In this document: piece by piece, positions 9,612 to 21,600 of the stretch
Numbering within the stretch: position 1 is the stretch's first letter
Layout: each line of letters starts with the position of its first letter
From: Apostichopus parvimensis
Lineage: Eukaryota > Echinodermata > Holothuroidea > Aspidochirotida > Stichopodidae
Assembly (NCBI GenBank): GCA_000934455.1
Contig: KN882887.1
Span: forward strand, 27,451 to 51,554
Direction: 5' to 3'
Length of the DNA stretch: 24,104 nt
Made by a program: the position numbers and the translations under genes
Notes under the pieces: generated by a model
The model's database searches: none
Seen by the model: the letters and a program-made list of their open reading frames with translations, nothing else
What the model was told of the DNA's origin: nothing

Positions 9612-12600
9612 CTGTGACAGAGGAAAAAGACACCGTCAACATCAAGGGCGAAAGTAATACATACATACATACATACGTCTTTGTCAATAAAATTCTGTCT
9701 AGAGCTAGGAGATGTTCAAGTCATCCTTCTCCAGCAAGACTCAAAAAGCAATACAAACAAGAAGCAAATAAGCTCTTGTGGTTCCTTACCAATGTATGAC
9801 GAACATGAGGTTTACATTGGACATGTGATTTTCATTGAATGTTAGAATAACTACAGTGGGGGGGGGGGGTCACTGAGGTGGATCTATGTACTAAGCTGAA
9901 CTTTTCTTTGCACATAACAAACTTTACAAGGCTTCTAGAGTTTGACATCTGTTGAAATCAGATCACCTTTGATCTCCACTAATCAGCCACAGGGTTCCTG
10001 TATTCACACTACAACGTACTCACTATTAGGAAATTCAATTGACACTTTAATTTTGGCGTAATCTTGTTTACAGAGCTAACCCACACATATGAATCACACA
10101 TTTTCTTTTGCGTATCAGCAAGAAATCAAACACACACAATCACAAACAGGCAGATCCTATATAATAATGGACTTTGACTTCCCACCTTCTGAACAAGCAG
10201 TGTCACATTCACACATAATTGAATACGCCACCATTATTGTAATGCTGTAGGACCAGTCACAAGCCACAGTACTGTCCAGGCCGTGCAATGAATTCTGACT
10301 AGATCAAATATATTTGCCACTGTTTTTTCACCTCAGATAAAATGTGGATGATGCAAAGTTTTCCACAACAAAATCTCAGAGTGGTGCATGTATCATCATT
10401 GGTGAACTCAGAGGCAAACAAATTTCCACACATGCCATATGTACTGTCTACAAATATTCTAGCCAGTCAAATAGTGGTCACATTCATTCAAGCTACCTGT
10501 ACCCNNNNNNNNNNNNNNNNNNNNNNNNNNNNNNNNNNNNNNNNNNNNNNNNNNNNNNNNNNNNNNNNNNNNNNNNNNNNNNNNNNNNNNNNNNNNNNNN
10601 NNNNNNNNNNNNNNNNNNNNNNNNNNNNNNNNNNNNNNNNNNNNNNNNNNNNNNNNNNNNNNNNNNNNNNNNNNNNNNNNNNNNNNNNNNNNNNNNNNNN
10701 NNNNNNNNNNNNNNNNNNNNNNNNNNNNNNNNNNNNNNNNNNNNNNNNNNNNNNNNNNNNNNNNNNNNNNNNNNNNNNNNNNNNNNNNNNNNNNNNNNNN
10801 NNNNNNNNNNNNNNNNNNNNNNNNNNNNNNNNNNNNNNNNNNNNNNNNNNNNNNNNNNNNNNNNNNNNNNNNNNNNNNNNNNNNNNNNNNNNNNNNNNNN
10901 NNNNNNNNNNNNNNNNNNNNNNNNNNNNNNNNNNNNNNNNNNNNNNNNNGTGGGGGTAAGTGGATGGTGAGGTAAGAGCAGAAGGCATGCTGACAGCTGG
11001 ACTGACATTTTAATAATTTGTCACAAGATTTGTTAGTCAATTCAGTCCCTAATAAAACTTCTGAGAGAAAAAATCTCTTATCATAAATGTCTGACTTTAA
11101 ATTCTATAAACCGACGACTGATAAGTTCAGGTAGATGTATTCAAGAATATGTGGTCATCTAAAATCAGTTTACCGGTCTGAAAGGGTTTGATTTATATGA
11201 ATTCATGACTGTTTATTTCCTCCGATACAAGCGTGTCCTTAGGAAGGTCTCTCTGAAGTTTTAAAACTACTTAAAAATTACCCTCAAATTGTTATTGGAT
11301 ACAGTAACATCAATGTTGAACTTCACATAAGAAAAAGAAATAGTTGCCAAATTGATTTGTAACCCAGAAGTGATCTGTATATTATAATGCAAAAATGCAA
11401 TATAGACATTTTAAGCACATTTATATATACTGTCATATATTTATAAAATCCAGTCGAAACTAAAAACTCTACATCTTCACCGTAGTGCATGCTATCGGAA
11501 TGTGGTAGTCCCCTAATAGCAGAGAAAATATAAGTTTTTAAGAAAATAAAATGTTAAGGAGGCCACTCACCGTCTTCATAAACCAGCAGGGCACTGTTGT
11601 ACGAGTCATCTTCCTCTGTGCTCTGGGAGGAGATCTTGAAAAGAACAAGAGCAAGAACATGAAACCAGAAATAGCTACGACAACAACAAAGATCTTGTTT
11701 ACAGATTATAAACCGTACACCAATAAAGCGAAGGACATTTCATGGTTGGATAGCTTGGTGCAATTCATAGCTCGATCACTCCGTAGCACGTCAACAAGTT
11801 TCAGTGAATTCTTTGTTGGGAGACACCTTTGATTTAGCTTACTTTTTCAGCAGTGACTTTTGACGATGAGCAAGATCTGAATATAGCCTTGTACTTCATT
11901 TGTTACAACTACACATACCTTGAGAGATGGCCTGCCCATCTGCTTTCCACAGACTATGAAAGGGTTAGTTCCATGTACTGGCCAAGGATTCTTCACATAG
12001 TTTGCTTTCACAGTTAATGGGACTTTACATCACAAGATGTCATCATTCATCAAGATTGCCAACACTGGGTGCTTCAAAGATGTATTTTAACAGTGTTCAG
12101 TTATAACTTTACTTCCTTCTGAACAAACAGTGTCACATTCACACATAATTGAACATGCCATCCTTATTGTAATGCTGTAGGACCAGTCAGAAGCCACAGT
12201 ACTGTCCAGGCCATGCAATGTATGCTGACTAAGTGAAAATATATTTGCCACTGTTTTTCACCTCAGATAAAATGTGGATGATGCAAAGTTTTCCACAACA
12301 AAATCTCAGAGTGGTGCATGTATCATCATTGGTGAACTCAGAGGCAAACAAATTTCCACACATCTAAGGTCGTATGTACTGTCTGCAAATATTCTAGCAA
12401 GTCAAATAGTGGTCAGTTTCATTCAGGCTTCAAGATGTATTTACAAGTCACTCTCAGTGACAGACTACCTGCCCCCCCCCAAAAAAAAATACACCCCAAA
12501 ACCTCCATAAAAAGGACTTTGAAAAATTTATTTTGATTTAGCTTACTTTTTCAGCAGTGACTTTTGAAGATGGGCAAGATCTTAATATAGCCTTGTACTT

Positions 12601-15600
12601 CATGTGTTACAACTACACACACCTTGAGAGATAACCTGCCCATCTGCTTACCACAGGTTACGGTTAATGTGGTTGTGCATAAGGTTTGTAGTCTACTAAA
12701 TGAGATACTACGCCAGTGTTAAGTGCTCGTTTTGTTGCGGTTACACACCCTAACCTTTCCAATGAGCAGTTGCGACAATTGTTTACCTGAGATAAAATAA
12801 CCGTCTGGTTTAATTTACAAATAATCCTCCGCACTCGCCAACGATCCCCACCCCCACCCCCACCCCCCATCCCCACTCCTCCACTGGGGGTATATCAATA
12901 ATTCCTCACCTGTGATAACATCAAATCTAATTTTCCCTGGAGTCTATTCAATTTTTGTCCTGCATGCGTCCTAGCGCTGATCTTCTCATAAATCTCGCTG
13001 ATCATCTTGACCAGCCCTGGACAGGACGTCAGGTAGGACGCCTTCTCCTTCAAAACCATCTTTGTCCAAATAGTAGTGACAATGGCACTGTGAAGGGAGG
13101 GAACAATGGAATGGAAGTTCATTAAGAGTACTGCTCCCTCTAATATCTTAACTCACCAATATGAGGAACTATCTTTTGACCTCTGGAATGTAAGTCCCGT
13201 CCCTGACAGCTGAGCATTCCGGTTTGCGGTTTAGGGCTAACCCTATCGGCCATTTCCTTGCTGGTGATGCCCGTCACAAGGAAGCAGTACTTGCCCACCA
13301 TGTAAAGTGGGATTAGTACACGGTCAGTTTTATTTCATACAACTCAAAAGAGTCCAGGTGGAAGGGGTTCCAAAAGAAATCGAGCTCTTTGCAGATATGT
13401 ATCATTAAACACAACAGAAATCTCACTGGGAAATTATAAGAATATTACAGAAATTTACTGGCTTGATTTTCAAAGTAGAATACTAATAGAATATATTGCA
13501 CAAAATGCCAAAACTATCACAATTAGAACCATCCACAGAAATTGCAAGAGCTTTTGTTCTGCTTAAACTACAAGGATCTGCCTTTACTAGTTTTGACAAT
13601 ATTTTGAAACAAAACCTTACAAAGCAACATAAGAAGCAAGGAATATTTCTCTGTTTCGGTCATAAAAGTCACAAACTACATATCAAAATGTTTCGATACA
13701 TGCTATGAATCAGGGTAGCTTCCAGCATTGAAACATAACCAGGGCACAATTTATCTGCTATCACATATCAAAATGCTATACAAAATGGACAAATTGCTAT
13801 ACAAGGGCAAAGATGTATAGCAGTTTTTGTACTGTACATGGTACCATAGTATTTATTAGGACCAAAGTTCAAAACTGCTACACAAAATCTGAAGTTCTGA
13901 ACTCTAAACTATTCCCTGTAAACCACTTAGACAAAGAGTATCAATAACCTTCACAAACCCAGAATCCATTTTGTGGATCCTCGGGGTAAGATAGGAACCA
14001 TCGATCCCAGACTTGTGTCTTGATGGGGAAAATCTAGACTTGAAAACTGTGCTTAAATATTCCTGTTGACTTTGTTTCCAAATCTCTCATCACCTCAGAT
14101 ATAATGGGACGTCTCAGCAACGGTACTCTGAGTGGTGCATAGACTATCATCATAGGTGAGTCAAGGAACGTGCTACAAATACATCCCAGAGATATTGACC
14201 GAAAAACAACCGCTTAATTTCCTAAAAACAGACATCCAAAGGGGTTACTAGACATTACTTGCCAATATTAGAACATTACCTTATCAATGAACACAAGGTA
14301 TTCAAGTTTTTAGCATGCTTGTGATCAGCAAGGTTCTTGCGAAACTAATTTAGACCAATAGTATAAATTTTCTACCAAATTGATTTTCTATCAAATTTCT
14401 ATATTACAGTATAAACTTCAAGGAATATCAAAATCTTTGCCATTTAAAGTCTGTCCACTACTGTTGCATGGACAAAATCAATACACAATGTGACATTTAA
14501 ATGACATATATGACGACACCACAAGACATTAAACACTCTGTAAAGTCTGTTTTCTTCGCTTTTCCTTCTCCCTACAATACTGACCTTTCAGGTGTCTGAT
14601 CCAGTCTCCTAGCAAGCTCTTGTATTAACGGCTCCACTAAAACCACAGGGAGTCTGTGCACCGTCCTCTGTATCAACTGCACTTTGGTCTGTGTTAGGAC
14701 TTTCTGCGGGGAAAAAGAAATCAACGAAAAGGCCATAAACAACGACGGCACTCATAACTATACAATCAGGGACAGATAGCTTGCCTTACGATAATTCTCT
14801 CCTGTCAGTTTTTTGGCCCCAATGATGTGAAACAGAATGCAAGCAGTAAGGAATCTTGGAGACAAAGTATCTCCATCTAAAAAGCGAAAATGTTAGATCA
14901 GTATAACAGGAGGAGGACAAGATATTGAGATGAAGTTTGCAACCAGCAGTATGGAATATTTTTGCTCTTCAGTATAAGTATTACATTGTTTGTTAGAATA
15001 AATCCCTTTCACTTGTACGTGTTGACTTACGAGTAGAAGATTCTTGTCTTGACTTTGCAAGGCCTGCGTCAAGAGTGTGACCATGGAATTGAGGTTTGGT
15101 TGTTCCGTCTTGCCAGATCCTGACTGCGTCTGCGCCAGACTGATGGCGTTCAGCTTGTCTTCCAAAGATACCTGTGACGTAAACACATCATGTATTCAGT
15201 CATTACAGTCATTTATGAATTTCACAAATTCTGGTATTTATCAATAATATCAAGTGAAATAAACAAACAAACAATTCTCAAAACAATGATAGGGGCATTA
15301 ACACACGGCCAGACAGTGGCAAATCTTTAAGAACATTACACATTACATGACACTTAACTACATTGTTGCAAGCATCCAGCATTTTTCTTATTATTCTTAG
15401 TACAGTTTCCTTTATGTTAGATATATAACTGCACCTAAAGTGAATACTAAGCTTATGAAAAGTTTACAGGCACAAATGGCAGCTGTCACATGTTGTGATA
15501 AATGTTACTTTAAAAAATAAAGGTAACCAAAATTTGGGTCCTTCTGTGTCCATATTAATGACCGTTCAAACCACAGTAATCCCAGTTCTGTCAACTATGA

Positions 15601-18600
15601 TCAGATTTAGTATGAAATTTCAAGGAATATTTGATCTAGTATCGCAAAGATGTGTAGCAGTGACTGCACACAGAAGCCGTAGTGTGTTATGTGCGACCAA
15701 GTTCAGAGACATCTCGAAATACTACACACAATTTGAACATTTCAATTAATCCCTGGTACTTGCCTAAGTTTGTCATTTAACTTAAGGGTCTGTGATCAGT
15801 TACAAGCACCCTATTTTAGTTTCAATTCCCTCAAGTCTCTCTCAGCAAATATGGCACGATCACTTAAAATGACCTTTGACAATTTTTTTTTTTGTATTAA
15901 TTCCTGCATAGCTCTTGTGAACATCGGTTACTAGTTTTCTTTTGGACTGAACTAGACTAAATTGTTTTCTTTTAACCCTCCCATGGCTGGGCAGTAACCC
16001 CTTTCTGTTGAATGGCTTTTGATTATAATTCTAATTGGACACTCAGTAACACTTGGTAATCAGAGACATCAGTGGTGTCCTAAGTGCAATGTTCATCATT
16101 GTGTCCTTCTACAACAGGTCAAAGTTCACATGAAAATCCCAAATTGTCAAACAGCCAGGAAATCTCAACTACTTAACATATGGAACTATTGCAAACAAAC
16201 GGAAAGGAAGTACATTAGATATTAGGAAAAGTGACTTTAGTCAAAATGTTTCATCAAAGCTCAAAATAGGGGGACATATTCTGTTATCTTACAGACCAAT
16301 GGCCATCATTTTGGAGACACTAGTATGACTTTACCTCACTGAACGTTCCATACTAATCTGAATCACAGTGGAAAACAGTGTTAGAAAAATGTCAGTCTTA
16401 ACAATAACTGCGATTAAAGAGCATCACAAATATAGGAAGGTGCTTGATGCAGCAGGCTCCATCTTAACTCATCATCCTCTGTACATTTCATGCATGTATA
16501 AAGACATTCATTTCAAAACCTGCTCTGCTGTTGACAGCAACCAGAGAACTGAAGTAGCCGTTCAAGGTCAGAAATTGTTCACTATGTGACAGCCTAAAAC
16601 ATGCGCAAGACTCACTTCTGGTTTTTCCGCTTTCCGTTTACTCCTGACGGACTTCTCTCTGTCGGTGGCAAGAGCAGGTCGCAACGGTGCTGAGCTGTGT
16701 GGCGTCAAGACTGTGGCATCCTCTGCTGCACCAGGCCTACTCACCTGCAGCAGAAAGTAAACCTTAAATTTAGAATCACTGATGATATGCAATACACCAT
16801 GTAGAAGCTTTCAGTGCGATAAAAAAAAAATAATAGAAAATAACAATGTCAGAAATGTCCAGTAGAAAGACATAGACAAAATCTTGGAATTACTGTGTGA
16901 AAATATGTCACCGTTGTTGATTGATAATTATCAAAGTACATTCTAACCATTTATCAAGAATGAATCAAATCAGAAATTAAATTTTTCACTTCACAGAGAG
17001 CAATGAGTGGATTGAATTACACTTGAAACAAAGACTCGATAATGGCACTGTGCTCGCTGGGAAACGTTAACAGAAATGTTTTGGAGTCTTATAAGGGCTA
17101 CACATTTTCACAAGTAATGCTATAAATTAACCCCTTCACATCTTCATCTTTACAGATTATGAGTTTCTTCCAAGCCTCTTTATTGTAATTTACTGTGCTA
17201 TAGCATCCAAGATATATATTACGCAGAACCTTTAATCATCGACCCATTGATGGGATGTTGATCCTGGTGACTAGCTGGCTGTTAGCTCTCTAAGTAAATA
17301 TGGCACTATCACTTAAAGGCATTGTCTGGTTGGTTATGCTTTGTCTTGGACACTCAGTAACACTTGGTAATCAGAGACATCAGTGGTGTCCTAAGTGAAA
17401 TGTTCATCATTGTGTCATTCTACAACAGGTCAAAGTTCAAAAGCAAAACCCAAAATGGCAAAAAACCAAAAAAACCCAAACAAAAAAAAAAATGAAACAA
17501 TGCAAAAAAAACAAAAAGAAAGAACTAGACACCACAAACAAGGACACATAGACAAAAAATGTCACAAAAAATCCAAAAAAGAGGGACACATGCTATAAAA
17601 ACACACACACAAAAAGGAGATGGAGACCCGCGCCGATATTGCCCCGAAAAAAAGAGCGAGAGGGCGACACATATATCAAAAACAGAAAAGAAAAACAGAC
17701 TCAGATGGCGCCGCTGGTGAGAGCAGACAAAACCCCTCTGGAGATCTCCGCGCAAAAAAATACAAAAAAAAGAGAGCATTATCTACTCGTAGTACAACAG
17801 TCTGACCTTGACGCTATTAACCCTTGGAATATAAACGAAAACTACGACATTGCTCAAATCCATGACACTGATCTTACCAATTATGAGCGACTCCATCGGT
17901 TACCTATTACAAATACGTACATAAATCTCAATGGGGACTTTGCAGAATTTGGAAGCTGAGGCCAAGAATAGTTCTTTAACATGTCCAAAACAATTAAACA
18001 CATACTTAAGAAAGGGCTGCATGTCAATGTGGGTATTTACCTTGTCCCCGGAGGAGTCTGGTCTTGGTTTGGACATAGACGGATCATCTCGTATCAAACA
18101 AACTTCCTTCTGATCCGATTCAAGAGCCTGATGTTTTGAAGGGAAAGAATTAAACAAGTAATGTTACTACCTTACTAAGCCAACGCCACTGGTTCTAGAA
18201 AACAGAAGATCTTTAAATGAACCCAATAGAGAAGAGGCATTTTAAACGGATGATTTAAGAATAACCCCTCATTTATTATAGGCCAAAAATTTTTTAAAAA
18301 TTTAAAAACAAACTTCTGAGGGATTAAGGTGGATTAAGATTCACTTGATCATCGCTTCACGTCAACACAAATTTATTTGAAGAAGTGTAGCATACAGACA
18401 ATTTTCCAATGTTGTTCAACACAAAGAGATAGAACTGTCTTTCACCTGTTTCCTACTTTATTTATAAATGATTGCAATGCTTAGGTATGAATTCTGCGAT
18501 GCCCCTATGCTCCCCCCCCCCAAGATAACAGGGGCAGAGGAGAGAAAAACCAAAATACTTACCATAGATTCGAAAGCTGATTTAAAAGATGACCCATAGC

Positions 18601-21600
18601 CAAGCAGTAGTTTGTCCTGTATGGTCTTTGGGAACTGTACTGCGATAACATTGATGCGTCTCGGAGTGACTGCTTTGTTCCCTGGTGTTGCTACTTGTAT
18701 TACCTGGGACGGCTGGAAAGGTTCTTTAGCATGTCTGCAAAGAATGTTAATAAAGGTCAATGATGACATAAGAAACTATCCTTAGTGGTATATGATTCAA
18801 TTTGTCATAAATAACAGTTTTCTGTGGTCTTCCATTTATGGCTTGGTTTGATGAAAAGCATGACTTGGTTTAATTTTGACCCTTTAAATAATAAACACAG
18901 ATTATTATTCAAGCAGTTCATTCTGTTTAATACATCCTTTGCACCAGCATTCACATGAAATATAGAGTGAACTGTTTAAATGTTGTGATCACCATCCTTT
19001 AGCTTTGTACAAACTTGTTTAGAAGGGATACTTTCAGAAAACTCAGATACCAGGACCACCCCCTCCAAGAGTCTGCTTAGCCAAGGAATAAGTCCAATAA
19101 GACGTTAACAACAAGTCTTAAGCTACGACTGAACTTCACCAAAGATTTGACAGATGATAAAATGTTTGCAACAGAAAGTATTTAAGTATTTAGATTTGCA
19201 TCACAGTTAGTTGGTCACTTTGTGTAGCAATATTCTGCTATACTGATATATTACGTACACATTGCGAACGTACATATGTAGCCTACCATGCCCAGTTGGT
19301 ACGTACATCGCATTGCACATAATACACTCAAACCACAGTTCATAAAGCGTTCTTCAAAATTGCTGAAATAAAATTCACGGATCAACTTTACAGTAAAAGG
19401 AAGCTTCTTTAATATTACTTGAAAAGTATTTGGAAAATTGAAAGGTGAAACAAGGCGGAATTGATGTCAGAGCAGAACTTAGTACCAAGAAGCTTAGGGT
19501 TCATAGAACTGTCCTAAAATATACTTTACAGTAGCCTTCATGCAAACATTCTTGCAATGGAACTGAACAACACAATGTAAACAACGAAGAGTCTGCTGTT
19601 CAAACTTATCTTGTGTTGCACAAAGACCACAAAGTCAATGATGCACTATATATATGACAGCTTAATGATTTTTGTTAAACATATTTAATTTATATGGAAA
19701 TTTCACCGAAAAAATTATGGAAGAAATTAATCTGTATTCAAATGCAGTTTTTTTTGTGACTACTGTAGGAACTGTATGCAGCATGAATCATGTCGCAATC
19801 TGCATTTGGCCAGATGACGTCACGTTCGCTTACTGTTCAAAGTACATTTGAAATATCCATCCTAAATGATTAAACTAGAGCACCAATGGTGCAGAAGCTC
19901 ATACCTATTCGAGCTTAAAAATGTAGGGCCCACAAACCTTTATGGCCCACCATAATTCAGATTCCACCAATTTTGAGCCCATGAGGCCAAACAGTTTAGG
20001 TTCAAAGACAATTTTGAGCCCCCCCCCCCCGTCCGTTAGCATAATCCTGGCCACACCACTGGCTATAATTCCTATTTTTCCCCTTTAAATCCTATTTTAC
20101 CCACTCTCTCAAACAATACCACTGAACTTTCTCCCCTCTACCTGAGCAGACATAACTTCACAAGCACTCCTTCCCAAAATTTTGGCTGGCTGCCTACATA
20201 CCTCAGGCTCAAAGACTTCTAAGAGTCGGCAAGTGCTGATTGGCTAAAGGGCTCTCATGCTTACAGTTCAACAGTTAATAACAACTCCCAATCCTGCTTT
20301 AATTCCACTAACAGCCTCTGCAGAGCTTAACCACAAATGTAAACAAACACTGCAGAGACTGGGAGACAAATTAAAGGAGCTTTGGAAAAGGTGAAGGCTC
20401 AAATTTTTTCAAACAATGGGGATTAATTGTAATTAATTAACTTTTGACCAAAAATTATTCGGCATCACCTTATTCATACACAATCCAACAATCATCAGTT
20501 CAACTTTGAATATGATCCATCAAAATCTTGAGGAGAATGAGATATTTGAAAATATTACACAGAATGACCCCCGATGACCCCCTAAATGACATTTGACCTC
20601 AATTTTCCGAACACCCCTCGTAACCCTCATCCCGAGGAACGTTGTGACCAAGTTTCATTATAACTGGCCATACACTGTACGAACGGAAGCAATTTGAAAA
20701 TATAGGGCTGCAGCCCGGGCCACAAAAGACCCCTAGTTGATCTTTGATCTCAAATTCATGAACACCCTGAAGGTAACACTTCCATAGTACTATCATGACA
20801 AACCCTCAACATTGTACCATAGAATCTGTAGGAGAAGAAGCATTTTGCGCATTTCCAGAAAATGGCCCATTACGGCCCACAAGTGACCTTTGACCCCAAA
20901 TTTCGGACCATCTCTGATGGCCCTATACCCAATGGTCCTTACACTGTGCGAGTGGGAGCGGTTTTACCAATTGTTGACGGATAGAGTGATACAGTGATAG
21001 AGTGATAGAATGATAGAGTGATAGACGCCACACTGTAACAATAGCTCACACCAGCATGCTGGTATGAGCTAAAAATTGTTCCTCTGTCAAAGGCAATATT
21101 AGTGTTCTCATACTTGAGAACATGTATGGAAAATTGTTTTTCCTTTTTAAGGTAACTTCTTAGAGCTTCCAGACAATTCTTTTAATATAACCCATAACAA
21201 TTATTTTTTTGTTTCAATTCCTGCATAGCCCTTGTGAACATATGCACGCAGTTTTCTTCAGTATGACCTTTGATTATGCTTTGAATTAGACACTCAGTAA
21301 CACTTGGTAATCAAAGACATCAGTGGTGTCCTAAGTGCAATGTTCATCATTGTGTCCTTCTACAACAGGTCAAAGTTCACACTGCTTAGCTAACGAGAGA
21401 GTCCAATAAGACTTTATCAACAAGTCTTAAGCTGTGACTGAACTTCACCAAACATTTTACAGATAATAAAATGTTTGCAACAGAAAGTATTTAAGTATTT
21501 AGATTTTGCATCACAGTTAGATGGTCACTTTGTGTAGCAATATTCTGCTATATTGAAACAGATACATTAATCCTGGTCTATTAACGATTTGATTCGTTAA

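Larger units (their letters stand above)
19877..21070. repeat. Composite interspersed repeat block
   Basis: The stretch differs from neighbouring intron in style: GAGCCC and GGCCCA-rich sequence, poly-C, then three diverged units built on TGACNTTTGACCNCAAATTT-like text, an 8-bp tandem repeat and a terminal palindrome. It resembles high-copy repeats of marine invertebrate genomes. No transposase or reverse transcriptase frame is visible. Borders are approximate. Confidence 0.5.

Noticed and set aside
9350..9799. Long open frames on both strands over the acidic tail
   Set aside because: They are shadows of the D/E/S-rich last WDR43 exon, which stays open in several frames.
10342..11040. Long frames across the N run
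   Set aside because: They exist only because N was translated as X.
14780..14905. Open minus-strand stretch (DGDTLSPRFLTACILFHI and on) between two WDR43 exons
   Set aside because: The flanking exons are contiguous with human WDR43 and phase 0 to 0, while this piece has different phase. It may be a pseudo-exon or chance.
16385..16475. Minus-strand GATGATGA followed 70 bases later by CTGA, a possible eighth C/D snoRNA
   Set aside because: The sequences outside the boxes do not pair, and it resembles neither family.
17395..17959. Lysine-rich plus-strand frames
   Set aside because: Produced by the T-poor stretch, which is probably not real sequence; they are antisense to WDR43 with no gene signals.
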